A DNA stretch of 64,000 bases. Source: Candidatus Fusicatenibacter intestinigallinarum. Its GTDB lineage: Bacteria > Bacillota > Clostridia > Lachnospirales > Lachnospiraceae. The stretch spans positions 53,235 to 117,234 of the forward strand of contig DWWU01000009.1 in NCBI GenBank assembly GCA_019119555.1, given 5' to 3'. The position numbers and the translations under genes are program-made. Below, one piece after another: positions 44,957-54,786 of the stretch (positions are counted from its first letter, which is position 1; each line of letters starts with the position of its first letter). The notes below the pieces were generated by a model. The model was not told the DNA's origin and made no database searches. It worked only from the letters and a program-made list of their open reading frames with translations.

Positions 44957-45190
44957 TTACTGTAAAATTTCAACGACTACTTTCCTGTCGCTTTTTGAGG
45001 AAGCCGCCTTGACAACGGTGCGGATCGCTTTCGCAATGCGTCCCTGTCTTCCGATCACTTTTCCCATGTCGGAGGGCGCCACCTTTAACTCAATCAGAAG
45101 ATCGTTTCCGCTTTCTGTCTGAGTTACAACGACTTCATCCGGATTGTCAACGAGAGATTTTGCAATTACTTCAACTAATTCTTTCATCAC
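44957..45190 (-). CDS. khpA: KH-domain RNA-binding protein KhpA (YlqC)
   Basis: 77 residues, single KH domain with the GxxG-type loop IGRQGRIAKAIRTV near 42. KhpA binds RNA with KhpB and affects cell division. It is in the standard place between rpsP and rimM. Confidence 0.93.
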   Translation of the reverse strand: MMKELVEVIAKSLVDNPDEVVVTQTESGNDLLIELKVAPSDMGKVIGRQGRIAKAIRTVVKAASSKSDRKVVVEILQ

Positions 45191-45209
45191 AATGTACCTC
45201 CCCAGTGAC

Positions 45210-45455
45210 TTATTTCTCGATACCAGCCTGTTTCAACAGTTTAGCAACGATCTCTGTCGGCTGTGCGCCGTTGTTCAGCCACTTTTTAGCCGCTTCTTCG
45301 TTGATGCTTACTGTATGCGGCTCGCGGTTCGGATCATAGTATCCGATTTCCTCGATAAATCTTCCATCTCTCGGGGAGCGGGAATCCGCAACAACGATTC
45401 TATAGAAAGGAGCCTTTTTCTGTCCCATTCTTCTTAATCTCATTTTAACTGCCAT
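45210..45455 (-). CDS. rpsP: 30S ribosomal protein S16
   Basis: 81 residues: [20 protein letters not shown] and a C-terminal [20 protein letters not shown]. The ATG at 45455 follows AGGAGGTG; a start four codons upstream would overlap that site. It is a small-subunit body protein, co-transcribed with ffh. Confidence 0.98.
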   Translation of the reverse strand: MAVKMRLRRMGQKKAPFYRIVVADSRSPRDGRFIEEIGYYDPNREPHTVSINEEAAKKWLNNGAQPTEIVAKLLKQAGIEK

Positions 45456-45489
45456 TTTACCTTTCACCTCCTGTAATTTTTATGTGTAT

Positions 45490-46839
45490 CTAAAAGGGAA
45501 GTCTGAAACCTCCTCTTTTACCACCTCTGCCTTTGCCGGCCATACCGGCCATCTGTTTCATCATTTTTCTCGACTGCTCAAACTGTTTGACAAAACGGTT
45601 TACCTCCGCAATGTCCACGCCTGCACCTTTTGCAATTCTCTGCTTTCTCGACGGATTGAGCAGATCCGGATTGCTGCGTTCCTTCGGCGTCATAGAAAGA
45701 ACAATCGCCTCCTTGCGGGCCATATCTTTCTCGTCCACCATGCTCTCAATGTCCTTCATTTTGCCGCCCATGCCGGGAAGCATATTGAGAACGCTGGCAA
45801 AACCGCCCATGTTCCGCATCTGTTCCATGGAATCCAGATAATCGTTGAAGTCGAACTGTGCCTTCTTCATTTTCTGTTCCATGGCTTTCGCCTTCTCTTC
45901 GTCGATGTTCGCCTGGGCTTTTTCAATCAGGCTCATCACATCGCCCATGCCGAGGATACGGGACGCCATACGGTCCGGATAAAACTGCTCCAGATCGGAG
46001 AGTTTTTCTCCCATACCTACATAGAGAATCGGCTTTCCTGATACTGCGCGAATGGAAAGCGCCGCGCCGCCCCGGGTGTCGCCGTCCAGTTTTGTCAGAA
46101 TCACACCGTCGATGCCCACCTTTTCGTTGAACATCTCAGCCACATTCACCGCATCCTGTCCGGTCATCGCATCCACAACCAGGATTGTCTGGTCTACAGG
46201 AATCGCTTCCTTGATGTCCTGAAGCTCCTGCATCATCTCCTCGTCAATATGGAGACGTCCCGCCGTATCAAGGATCAGCACATTGTAGCCGTTGGTCTTT
46301 GCGTGTACCAGCGCCGCCTTCGCAATGTCCACAGGACGGTTTTTGTTTCCCATGGAAAATACATCCACGCCCTGTTTCTCACCGTTCATCTGCAGCTGTT
46401 CGATTGCCGCCGGACGATAGACGTCGCAAGCCGCCAGAAGAGGTTTCCTTCCTTTCGCCTTCAGCTTTCCGGCAATCTTTGCGGTCGTTGTTGTCTTACC
46501 GGCGCCCTGAAGTCCCGCCATCATCAGAATGGTCACTTCACTGGCCGGACGAAGCGCAATCTCTGTTGTCTCGGAACCCATCAGCCTGACAAGTTCGTCG
46601 TTTACGATTTTGATTACCATCTGTCCCGGATTCAGACCGTTCATTACGTCCTGTCCGACTGCCTGATCCTGCACAGACTTGATAAACTGCTTCACAACCC
46701 GGAAGCTTACGTCCGCTTCCAGCAGCGCCATCTTGACTTCTTTCAGAGCAGTCTTGACATCCGCCTCGGTCAGCTTGCCTTTGCTTCTCAGATTTTTGAA
46801 TACATTCTGGAGTTTCTCGGTTAAACTTTCAAATGCCAT
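45490..46839 (-). CDS. ffh: Signal recognition particle protein Ffh
   Basis: 449 residues: N domain, G domain with GLQGAGKTTT at 109-118, DTAGRLHIDEEMM near 190 and TKLDGDTRGGAALS near 247, and an M domain ending in MAGKGRGGKRGGFRLP. It binds 4.5S RNA and signal sequences and partners FtsY (48662). The ATG at 46839 is two bases after the ylxM stop, with AGAGGAG before it. Confidence 0.98.
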   Translation of the reverse strand: MAFESLTEKLQNVFKNLRSKGKLTEADVKTALKEVKMALLEADVSFRVVKQFIKSVQDQAVGQDVMNGLNPGQMVIKIVNDELVRLMGSETTEIALRPASEVTILMMAGLQGAGKTTTTAKIAGKLKAKGRKPLLAACDVYRPAAIEQLQMNGEKQGVDVFSMGNKNRPVDIAKAALVHAKTNGYNVLILDTAGRLHIDEEMMQELQDIKEAIPVDQTILVVDAMTGQDAVNVAEMFNEKVGIDGVILTKLDGDTRGGAALSIRAVSGKPILYVGMGEKLSDLEQFYPDRMASRILGMGDVMSLIEKAQANIDEEKAKAMEQKMKKAQFDFNDYLDSMEQMRNMGGFASVLNMLPGMGGKMKDIESMVDEKDMARKEAIVLSMTPKERSNPDLLNPSRKQRIAKGAGVDIAEVNRFVKQFEQSRKMMKQMAGMAGKGRGGKRGGFRLPF

Positions 46840-46841
46840 AA

Positions 46842-47186
46842 TCAAAGCTCCTCTAAAATATCAGTGGAAATCCTCTCAATCTGCCTCATCACATCCGAAA
46901 CCGGCTCTTTTTCAGGGCTTCGGGTCAGACGGCGGATCTTCTCAACGTTCTCGCGAATCGCCAGGAATTTTTCCACCAGATGCAGTTTACTCTCATACTC
47001 TTCCAGGCTTCGGTTGCAGCGGCGGATCATATCGTGAACGCCCTGCCGGGAAATTCCCCGGTTTTCTGCCACCTCGCTCAGGGAAAAGTCGTTCAGCACC
47101 ACGTCCTCATATACCTGACGCTGATGCTGTGTCAGTAGTTCGCCGTAAAAATCATACAGCAGAGTCTGTTCTAATATTTTTTCCAT
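46842..47186 (-). CDS. ylxM: YlxM/p13-like helix-turn-helix protein
   Basis: 114 residues. DFYGELLTQHQRQVYEDVVL near 13 and LSEVAENRGISRQGVHDMI near 38 form a sigma-region-4-like helix-turn-helix. In Firmicutes it precedes ffh and is thought to act with the SRP pathway. First gene of the operon. Confidence 0.93.
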   Translation of the reverse strand: MEKILEQTLLYDFYGELLTQHQRQVYEDVVLNDFSLSEVAENRGISRQGVHDMIRRCNRSLEEYESKLHLVEKFLAIRENVEKIRRLTRSPEKEPVSDVMRQIERISTDILEEL

Positions 47187-47201
47187 GCGCTCACCTCAAG
47201 T

Positions 47202-47230
47202 ATCATAGCACAGGGCATCCGATGTGTCAA
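47202..47230 (-). promoter_or_regulatory. Promoter of the ylxM-ffh-rpsP-khpA-rimM-trmD operon
   Basis: Minus-strand TTGACA (47225-47230), 17-base spacer, TATGAT (47202-47207). A palindrome repeat (ACAGTTCAGCCGGCTGAAC, 47264-47282) lies just upstream. Confidence 0.8.
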
Positions 47231-47288
47231 GTATTTTTTCTTGACATTTTTTCAGGCAGCGTAACAGTTCAGCCGGCTGAACGGCTGT

Positions 47289-48512
47289 TTACAGGTTCGG
47301 ACGCACCAGCTTCGGCGCAAATCCCGCCTGCTCCAGCGCACGGATAATCTGATTTTTATGATCTGTGCCGAATGCTTCCATTGTAATCCGCAGCTCCACC
47401 GCCGCATTCCGGTTGATCGAGAAGAACTGGTTATGATCCAGTTTGATGACGTTTCCTTTTTCCTCGGCAATCACCTGGGAAACGCGCACCAGCTCGCCCG
47501 GCTTGTCCGGCAGCAGAACAGAAACGGTAAAGATCCTGTCTCTCTGAATCAGGCCGTTCTGTACCACCGAAGCCATTGTGATCACATCCATGTTTCCGCC
47601 GCTGAGGATGGAAACCACTTTCTTTCCCTTCACTCCCAGGTGTTTCAGTGCAGCCACCGTCAGCAGACCTGAATTTTCCACGATCATTTTATGATTCTCC
47701 ACCATATCCAGAAAGCTTACAATCAGTTCGTCGTCCTCGACGGTGAGAATCTCATCGATATTCTGACGGATATACGGGAAAATCTTGCTGCCAGGCGTTT
47801 GAACCGCGGTGCCGTCGGCAATCGTATTGACCGGGCTGACCGTTGTGACCTCGCCTTTCTCCAGAGATGCCTTCATGCAGGCAGCTCCCGCCGGTTCCAC
47901 TCCGATTACCTTTACGTTGGGTTTCAGAAGCTTTGCCAAGGTAGAGACACCGGTGGCGAGTCCGCCGCCGCCGATCGGAACCAGAATATAATCCACCAGA
48001 GGAAGTTCCTTGATGATTTCCATCGCGATGGTTCCCTGTCCCGTCGCAACTGTCAGATCGTCAAAGGGATGGATAAATGTATATCCGTACTCCTCCGCCA
48101 GCTCATAGGCTTTCTCGCAGGCCTCATCATAGACATTCCCGTGAAGCACCACCTCTGCGCCGTAGCTCTTTGTCCGCTCCACCTTGATCAGCGGAGTCGT
48201 TGTCGGCATGACAATGACGGCTTTTGCTCCGTAACACTGAGCCGCATAGGCCACTCCCTGCGCATGGTTTCCCGCAGAGGCGGTGATCAGTCCGCGGGCG
48301 CGTTCCTCTTCACTGAGCGTGCTGATCTTATAGTAAGCGCCCCTCAGCTTATACGCCCCGGTAAACTGCATGTTTTCCGGTTTCAGATATACCTTGTTCC
48401 CGGTCTGCGCGCTGAAATAATCGCTGTATACCAGCTTAGTCTCCTGTGCCACTTTTTTCACTGTCTCGGAAGCTTCCTCAAACTTCTCAAGTGTAAGCAT
48501 TTCTTCTGCCAT
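47289..48512 (-). CDS. ilvA: Threonine ammonia-lyase with C-terminal ACT domain
   Basis: 407 residues. PLP Lys in FTGAYKLRGAYYKIS near 50, ASAGNHAQGVAYAAQ near 78, and GGGGLATGV near 177. A single ACT domain from about 325 (LLPDKPGELVRVSQVIAEE) should sense an amino acid. It deaminates threonine to 2-oxobutyrate. The length and one ACT domain could fit either the biosynthetic or the catabolic type. ATG after AGGAGAG. Confidence 0.92.
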   Translation of the reverse strand: MAEEMLTLEKFEEASETVKKVAQETKLVYSDYFSAQTGNKVYLKPENMQFTGAYKLRGAYYKISTLSEEERARGLITASAGNHAQGVAYAAQCYGAKAVIVMPTTTPLIKVERTKSYGAEVVLHGNVYDEACEKAYELAEEYGYTFIHPFDDLTVATGQGTIAMEIIKELPLVDYILVPIGGGGLATGVSTLAKLLKPNVKVIGVEPAGAACMKASLEKGEVTTVSPVNTIADGTAVQTPGSKIFPYIRQNIDEILTVEDDELIVSFLDMVENHKMIVENSGLLTVAALKHLGVKGKKVVSILSGGNMDVITMASVVQNGLIQRDRIFTVSVLLPDKPGELVRVSQVIAEEKGNVIKLDHNQFFSINRNAAVELRITMEAFGTDHKNQIIRALEQAGFAPKLVRPNL

Positions 48513-48593
48513 TCTCTTCTCTCCTATCCGCGCCGTCCGCCGCCCGGGTCATGCTCCCGCTGCAGGCCAGGCAGGCACAATGTTTTTCCTAGT

Positions 48594-48612
48594 AACAGTT
48601 CAGCCAGCTGAA
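48594..48612. repeat. Intergenic palindrome copy
   Basis: ACAGTTCAGCCAGCTGAAC, a copy of the interspersed dyad, in the gap between ftsY and ilvA. Confidence 0.75.
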
Positions 48613-48661
48613 CGATTACGTCGTTCGCACAGCCAGTATCCGCCGCTGACTGTCCGGACGG

Positions 48662-49612
48662 TTATTCCTCGTTATCCCTCAGATCTTTCACATCAAACAG
48701 AGCGTTGACAAACTGCTCGGAATTGAATTTCTGGAGATCTTCGATTTTCTCGCCGATTCCAATATATTTCACCGGAATATCCAGTTCCGACTGGATTGCG
48801 ACAGCGATGCCGCCTTTGGCGGTTCCGTCCAATTTCGTCAGGATGATTCCCGTCACGTCGGCAACCTCCGCAAACTGTCTGGCCTGAACCAGCGCGTTCT
48901 GTCCTGTGGTTCCGTCCAGAACAACAAGCGTCTCCAGATAAGCCTCCGGATATTCCTTCGACAGAATCCGATAGATCTTGTGGAGTTCCTCCATCAGATT
49001 CTTTTTGTTGTGGAGCCTTCCGGCCGTATCGCAGATCAGCACATCCGCGTTTCTCGCCTTCGCTGCCGATACAGCGTCGTAAACCACAGACGCGGGATCT
49101 GCCCCGGTCTGCCCTCCGACAATATCCACTCCGGCGCGATGCGCCCATTCGGTCAGCTGTTCTCCCGCCGCCGCGCGGAAAGTATCCGCCGCTGCCAGAA
49201 CAACTTTCTTGCCCTGGTCTTTCAGCAATCCTGCCAGCTTGCCCACAGAAGTCGTCTTGCCGACGCCGTTGACTCCGATCACCAGAACCACGGATTTTCT
49301 GTTTTCAAACTCGTAAGCAGTATCTCCCACGTCCATCTGCTCCTTGATGCTGTCGATGAGAAGCTGTTTGCATTCTGCAGGATCCTTGATCTTTTCCTGC
49401 GCAACCCGCTCTTTCAGCTTTTCGATAATCTTTGTGGTCGTAGCGATTCCGATATCACCCATCACCAGAATTTCTTCTATCTCATCATAAAAATCGTCAT
49501 CGATGCTGGAATATCCACTGAAAATCGAGTCGATTCCTGCAACGATACTGTCTCGTGTCTTCGAAAGGCCGTTGACCAGACGTCTGAAGAACCCAACTTT
49601 TTCCTCCGCCAT
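48662..49612 (-). CDS. ftsY: SRP receptor FtsY
   Basis: 316 residues with a short N-terminus (no long acidic A domain), NG domain with GVNGVGKTT at 113-121, DTAGRLHNKKNLMEEL near 200 and TKLDGTAKGGIAVA near 258. It is the membrane receptor for Ffh-ribosome complexes. ATG after CAGGAGGAAAAG. Downstream of smc as in other Firmicutes. Confidence 0.97.
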   Translation of the reverse strand: MAEEKVGFFRRLVNGLSKTRDSIVAGIDSIFSGYSSIDDDFYDEIEEILVMGDIGIATTTKIIEKLKERVAQEKIKDPAECKQLLIDSIKEQMDVGDTAYEFENRKSVVLVIGVNGVGKTTSVGKLAGLLKDQGKKVVLAAADTFRAAAGEQLTEWAHRAGVDIVGGQTGADPASVVYDAVSAAKARNADVLICDTAGRLHNKKNLMEELHKIYRILSKEYPEAYLETLVVLDGTTGQNALVQARQFAEVADVTGIILTKLDGTAKGGIAVAIQSELDIPVKYIGIGEKIEDLQKFNSEQFVNALFDVKDLRDNEE

Positions 49613-49782
49613 CTCTTTTCCTCCTGATTTCTGCTGCGGTCCGGACTTCTGTCCGCCGCACGTTCGCCGCCTGAATCTTCTCTTCTTCGTGCAGCGCCGT
49701 GCTTCTTCTGCTTTTTTCCTGTTCCGCAGTAATTTTTCTTATCATATGTAAAATATTCCTTAATATTTTATTCTATTTCTCT

Positions 49783-52700
49783 TCATTTGTCCAGTTCTCC
49801 TTCGATCAGGCTGACGGACACCAGGGTGGACACGCCTTTTTCCTGCATGGTGATTCCATACAGGCGGTCCGCTGCATTCATCGTTCCCCTTCGATGGGTG
49901 ATTACGATAAACTGGGTGTTTTTCGTCAGCTTGTGGAGATATGTGGCAAATCTTGTAACATTGGAGTCGTCCAGCGCCGCCTCAATCTCGTCCAGCAGAC
50001 AGAACGGCGACGGCTTCAGATTCTGGATTGCAAACAGAAGAGCAATCGCCGTCAGGGCTTTCTCTCCTCCGGAGAGCTGCATCATATTCTGAAGCTTTTT
50101 GCCCGGCGGCTGGGAGATAATGCGAATCCCTGCCTCCAGCACATCCTCATCCTCCATCAGTTCAAGCGTTCCACGTCCTCCTCCGAACAGTTCCTTGAAG
50201 GCCTTGTCGAATTCCCGACGGATCTCTGCGAATTTCTCCGTAAACTGTCTTCGCATTCCCTCGTCCAGCTCATCGATGATTCCCTGGAGCGTTCCGGCCG
50301 CCTGCACAAGGTCCTCATGCTGGCTGCTCAGAAACTCGTGACGCTCATGGAGCTCCTTGTACTCCTCAATAGCGTTGACATTCACCGGCCCCAGCTTCCG
50401 GATCGCCTCTTTGGATTCAGCGATCCGCCGCTTGATCTCAGCACGATCCTGCATTTCGTCCATGCGATATTCCAGCGCGCGGACCGGAGTGATCTCATAC
50501 TCCTGCCACATATAGCTGTTCTGGCTCTCTCTGGCCTCCTCCAGTTTTTCCCGCTGACTGGTCAGACGGTAGCACTCCTTGTCCATTCTTCCGATATGAT
50601 CGGAAAGCTCGTCTCTCTTCCGGAAGAATTCCTTGTGTTCGGCGTTCATCGCCTCTTTTTTCTTCAGGTATTCTTCCATCTGGGCTTTTTCCTGCTCCGC
50701 CCGCTCGCCGGCTTTTGCAATTTCCTGCTCCAGCGCGGTGATCTCCTGTTCTTTCTGTCCGGCCTGTTCCTTCTCCTGTCCGGCCTGCATGATCAGAGTT
50801 TCCTCTTCCTGCTCCAGCCGTTCAAGTTCCCTGTCGATTCTGGCAATATTTTCTTCCAGGAATCCGAATTTCTGAGAGACGTTCGCATGGGACACCCGGA
50901 TATCCTCCAGCTCTTTCTGCACCTGGGCATCCTGCCGGTGCAGTTCTTCCAGTTCTGTCTGTGCCTGGCTGGCAAGTTCCTCCTGCTCCCCTTCCTGACG
51001 TTTGGAGAGTTCCACCTCGCCTTCGATGGCTTTCCGGTTCTCGTTAATCTCCGCAATCTGGCTCTCAATTTCCGCCCCCTCTCTTTTCAGGGACGAATAG
51101 CCGCTCTGCACCTCCCGGGTTTTCTCCACAGCGCTCTGCATATTCATCTTGGCAGTGTTCTGTTCCAGATACAGCGCCTGCATCTGTTCCCCAAGCTCCG
51201 TCTTTTTCTGGCGCAGATCATTGCGCTCCCCGCGTTTTCCGGAAATCTGCTTCTGCATATCCTCCAGTTCTTTCTTCAGCTGACGGATATGGCCTTCCAG
51301 TTCCTCAATCTCTCTCCGGCGCCCCAGAAGATTACTGTTGTTCCGGAAGGAACCGCCGGTCATCGAACCGCCGGGACTCAGAAGTTCTCCCTCAAGGGTA
51401 ACCATCCGAAGACTTTGCCGGTACTTTCTGCCCAGGGCAATCGCATGGTCAATATGATCCACAACCAGTGTGCGGCCGAGAAGCTGCACTGCCATCCCCT
51501 GGTATTCCTCGTCAAAGCGAACCAGGTCGCTGGCAACCCCGAGCACACCGGTCTCCCGCAGCACGCCGTCCGGCACGGACGCCTGTTTTCTCTGCATGCT
51601 GGTCAGCGGGAGAAATGTCGCGCGGCCAAATCTTCCTTTTTTCAGATACTCGATCAGCGCTTTTGCCGTGGTCTCATTGTCCGTGACAATATTCTGGATA
51701 CTGCCGCCGAGAGCCGTCTCGATGGCGGTCTCATATTTCTTTTCCGCCTGAATCAGATCCGCCACGACGCCGCGGATTCCGGGGTACTTCTTTTTCTGTT
51801 CCATCACCTTCCGGATACTGTTTCCGTAACCGTCATAACGCTCCGTCAGGTTTTTCAGGGATTCCAGACGAGACTCCTCCCGATGGTAAGTGGCCTGCCC
51901 GATTTCCAGCTGACGGTTACACTCCGCCAGCTCACGGGTCAGAACCTCAATGGCCTTGTCGTTTTTTTCGGATTCTGTCTGCAGGGCCGACAGCTTTTCC
52001 TTTACTTCTTTCCAGGTCCGCTGAAGTTCCTGAAGCACGGATTCCTGCTCCGACTCCTCCGTTCTCAGCTGCAGAAGTCTCTGGCTCAGGGAAGCCTTTC
52101 GGATTCCGATCTGCTCCAGCATCGCGTCATAACGCTGCAGCTTTCCTTTGGTGGAAGCTCTCTGATTCAGAAGCGTGATGATCTCGCCTTTGCTCTGTTC
52201 CACAACCGCTTCCTTTTCCCGGATCTGCCGCTGGAGTTCCTGTCTCTGCTGCTCTTTTCCTTCCTTCTCCCCGGAGACTGTCTCCAGCTGCTCCTGAAGC
52301 TCCTCCTGCTGTTTCCGGTAAGAGGCACGCTCCTTTCCCTGCGTTTCCCGTTCTTTCCGGACAGCGTCCATCCGCTGGCCAAACTGCTCCTGATTCCTTC
52401 CATGTGCCAGAATCTGCTCTTTCAGCAGTTCCAGCTGTCCTTCCATCTGCTGCTTCTGCACAGCGTTCTGTCCTGCCAGCTCCTGGGCTTGATGAATGGT
52501 CGTATCCAGCGCTTCCAGTTCCTTTTCCAGACGGTCATATTCCTGGCGGGTCTGCTCAAACGCTCCCTTCGTCTCCTCCAGTTCCCGGCTGGCGATCTGA
52601 TAGCGCTGATCGATTTTTCCCAGATCCTCACGGATTCTGTCCAGCTCCATCAGAAACATATTTACGTCCAGAAGTTTCAGTTCCTCTTTTTTCTTCAGAT

Positions 52701-53343
52701 AAACCTTTGCGGTCTCAGACTGCCGTTCCAGCGGTCCCAGCTGCCGGGTCAGTTCCGACAGGATATCGGTCACACGCACCAGATTCTGCTGTTCCTCTGC
52801 CAGCTTTTTCTGAGTCGTCGCTTTCCTTCGCTTAAACTTCACGATTCCGGCGGCCTCGTCGAACAGTTCCCTCCGTTCTTCCGGCTTTCCGCTGAGGATC
52901 CGGTCAATCTGTCCCTGTCCGATAATCGAATAGCCTTCCTTTCCGATTCCGGTATCGTAGAACAATTCGTTGATATCCTTCAGACGGCAGGATGTGCCGT
53001 TCAGAAGGTACTCGCTTTCCCCGGAACGGTACAGCCGCCGTGTCACGGTCACTTCATTGAAATCAATATTCAGCTTGTGGTCGGAATTATCAAAGGTAAT
53101 TGCCACCGACGCATAACCCAGCGGCTTTCTCGTCTCTGTTCCGGAAAAAATAACGTCCTGCATATTGCCGCCGCGCAGAGACTTGGCACTCTGTTCTCCA
53201 AGCACCCAGCGCACGGCATCCGCTACATTGCTCTTTCCACTGCCGTTCGGTCCGACAATTCCCGTGATGCCCTCGTGGAACTGCAGATTCATCTTGTTGG
53301 CAAAGGATTTGAAGCCCTGCATCTCAATGGACTTTAAATACAT
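49783..53343 (-). CDS. smc: Chromosome segregation ATPase SMC
   Basis: 1186 residues. Walker A GPNGSGKSN at 31-39, coiled coils about 170-500 and 670-1010 around a hinge (RGVVADLIQAEKKYETAIE near 525), then signature LSGGEKALTA near 1087 and Walker B LLDEIEAALDDSN near 1115. It forms condensin with ScpAB. ATG after TGGAGGTGACC. The opposite strand is also open for most of this length, a codon-bias shadow. Confidence 0.98.
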   Translation of the reverse strand: MYLKSIEMQGFKSFANKMNLQFHEGITGIVGPNGSGKSNVADAVRWVLGEQSAKSLRGGNMQDVIFSGTETRKPLGYASVAITFDNSDHKLNIDFNEVTVTRRLYRSGESEYLLNGTSCRLKDINELFYDTGIGKEGYSIIGQGQIDRILSGKPEERRELFDEAAGIVKFKRRKATTQKKLAEEQQNLVRVTDILSELTRQLGPLERQSETAKVYLKKKEELKLLDVNMFLMELDRIREDLGKIDQRYQIASRELEETKGAFEQTRQEYDRLEKELEALDTTIHQAQELAGQNAVQKQQMEGQLELLKEQILAHGRNQEQFGQRMDAVRKERETQGKERASYRKQQEELQEQLETVSGEKEGKEQQRQELQRQIREKEAVVEQSKGEIITLLNQRASTKGKLQRYDAMLEQIGIRKASLSQRLLQLRTEESEQESVLQELQRTWKEVKEKLSALQTESEKNDKAIEVLTRELAECNRQLEIGQATYHREESRLESLKNLTERYDGYGNSIRKVMEQKKKYPGIRGVVADLIQAEKKYETAIETALGGSIQNIVTDNETTAKALIEYLKKGRFGRATFLPLTSMQRKQASVPDGVLRETGVLGVASDLVRFDEEYQGMAVQLLGRTLVVDHIDHAIALGRKYRQSLRMVTLEGELLSPGGSMTGGSFRNNSNLLGRRREIEELEGHIRQLKKELEDMQKQISGKRGERNDLRQKKTELGEQMQALYLEQNTAKMNMQSAVEKTREVQSGYSSLKREGAEIESQIAEINENRKAIEGEVELSKRQEGEQEELASQAQTELEELHRQDAQVQKELEDIRVSHANVSQKFGFLEENIARIDRELERLEQEEETLIMQAGQEKEQAGQKEQEITALEQEIAKAGERAEQEKAQMEEYLKKKEAMNAEHKEFFRKRDELSDHIGRMDKECYRLTSQREKLEEARESQNSYMWQEYEITPVRALEYRMDEMQDRAEIKRRIAESKEAIRKLGPVNVNAIEEYKELHERHEFLSSQHEDLVQAAGTLQGIIDELDEGMRRQFTEKFAEIRREFDKAFKELFGGGRGTLELMEDEDVLEAGIRIISQPPGKKLQNMMQLSGGEKALTAIALLFAIQNLKPSPFCLLDEIEAALDDSNVTRFATYLHKLTKNTQFIVITHRRGTMNAADRLYGITMQEKGVSTLVSVSLIEGELDK

Positions 53344-53417
53344 AGGTCACCTCCAGGCTGTCTGTATCGTACAGTAATTCGTTCCGCGGTATGCACATAC
53401 TGCAAAGCGGCTGCCTC

Positions 53418-54113
53418 TCACGGTTTCTTCCGGCAGCAGAGGATCGCATGATACGCCGCCTCCTGTTCCGCCGCTTTTTTTGTTCTCCCGCTTCCCGTGC
53501 CGAGGATCTTGTTTCCGACCCGGACAGCGACGCAGAAATTCTTGTCGTGATCCGGCCCTTCCTCCTTGAGCACTTCGTAGGACATTGCCTCCTCCGTCTG
53601 AGCCTGTATGATTTCCTGGAGGATAGTCTTGCTATCGTAAAAGAGCTGTTTATGCTCAATATCGTTCAACACATAATTCAGGATAAACTCTTTTGCGTTA
53701 GTAAAACCACCATCCAAAAAGATTGCGCCGATGGTCGCCTCCATCGCATCGGAAACGATGGAATCCCGGTTTCTTCCTCCGGTCGCTTCCTCTCCTTTTC
53801 CAAGAAGCAGATAGCTGCCCAGTTCGATCTGTCTCGCACAGAATGCCAGCGAAGGCTCGCAGACCATGCTTGCACGTTTTTTCGTCAGCTCGCCTTCTGG
53901 CAGCTTCGGGAAATTTTTATACAGAAACTCACTGCTCACAACTTCAAGCACCGCATCTCCGAGAAATTCCAGACGTTCATTGCACTCCAGGCGCTCCATA
54001 TGATGCTCATTTACATAGGAAGAATGACGCATCGCCATCACCAGGAGGTTGAAATCCCGGAAATGATAGCCAATTCTGTGTTCCAGTTCCTTGATCTTTT
54101 TTAAATCATTCAT
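53418..54113 (-). CDS. rnc: Ribonuclease III
   Basis: 231 residues. RNase III signature ERLEFLGDAVLEVV near 44-57, the second acidic patch DAMEATIGAIFLDGG near 118, and a C-terminal double-stranded RNA-binding domain (TGSGRTKKAAEQEAAYHAI near 205). Start at an ATG with an AGGAAAAGAAG site. It lies 74 bases before smc. Confidence 0.97.
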   Translation of the reverse strand: MNDLKKIKELEHRIGYHFRDFNLLVMAMRHSSYVNEHHMERLECNERLEFLGDAVLEVVSSEFLYKNFPKLPEGELTKKRASMVCEPSLAFCARQIELGSYLLLGKGEEATGGRNRDSIVSDAMEATIGAIFLDGGFTNAKEFILNYVLNDIEHKQLFYDSKTILQEIIQAQTEEAMSYEVLKEEGPDHDKNFCVAVRVGNKILGTGSGRTKKAAEQEAAYHAILCCRKKP

Positions 54114-54271
54114 CTTCTTTTCCTTCCGGATTTATTCCTTATCGAAAAAGACGGTATTCCGGCGCTGTCCGCAGACTGTCTGCCAATACACACCAAAGCG
54201 TGTCTGAACCTTCTTTTCTGAACTGCAGAAAGTTGTTTTCAAACACGCTCCAGCCGGATTACCGTCTCTTC

Positions 54272-54404
54272 GTAACAGTTCAGCCAGTTGAACTGTTACG
54301 GCATCCGGCTATGAAAAATCGCTTCGCGATGGACCGGATGCCCGCAGGCACTATGCTTTCATACGGTCTGTGCAGCGAATGCACAGACCTGGCTGAACTG
54401 TAAC
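54272..54404. repeat. Composite interspersed element, about 133 bp
   Basis: Modules in order: AACAGTTCAGCCAGTTGAAC palindrome; GCATCCGGC..GCCGGATGC-type hairpin with ATCGCTTCGCGAT; CATACGGTCTGTGC hairpin with GCACAGACC; and a closing GGCTGAACTGTAAC. The same series occurs in reverse orientation at 59691-59820. It fills the rnc-acpP gap (54114-54485), which has no gene. Confidence 0.8.
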
Positions 54405-54485
54405 GTCTCTTCTGTTATTTTTTGGCAGTTTCCGTATCCGTCAGCCTGCATGTACCGCCGGTTCCGGATACGAAAACGACCGGAC

Positions 54486-54716
54486 TTAACCGATTGCTTT
54501 TTTGATTTCTTCCACTGCGTCTGCAACAGACACAATTTTTTCAGCGTTCTCAGAAGAGATATCAATATCAAACTCTTCCTCAATTCCCATAATGATCTGG
54601 AAAATATCCAGAGAATCCGCACCCAGATCGTCCACGAAGGTCGTATCCATTGTAATTTCATCCGGATCCACATTGAGAATTTCCGCTATGATCTCTTTCA
54701 GTTTTTCAAATTCCAT
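54486..54716 (-). CDS. acpP: Acyl carrier protein
   Basis: 76 residues with the phosphopantetheine site Asp34-Ser35-Leu36 in [11 protein letters not shown]. It carries fatty-acyl chains for synthesis and for PlsX. The ATG at 54716 follows AGGAGGAGGAAA; seven codons upstream in frame are inside that site. Follows plsX as in B. subtilis-like clusters. Confidence 0.98.
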   Translation of the reverse strand: MEFEKLKEIIAEILNVDPDEITMDTTFVDDLGADSLDIFQIIMGIEEEFDIDISSENAEKIVSVADAVEEIKKAIG

Positions 54717-54786
54717 CTTTTCCTCCTCCTGACGCATTTTTCACGCCGCAGCAGTTCCGTCTGCCGGGCGGCGCGATTCTTCTGCG

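Noticed and set aside
49699..53337. A 1212-codon open frame on the plus strand
   Set aside because: It lies exactly opposite smc, whose protein has every expected motif. The mirror frame is open because of codon bias and has no ribosome site or family resemblance. Similar mirrors oppose the ABC gene at 3904-5550 and tmcAL at 62313-63779.
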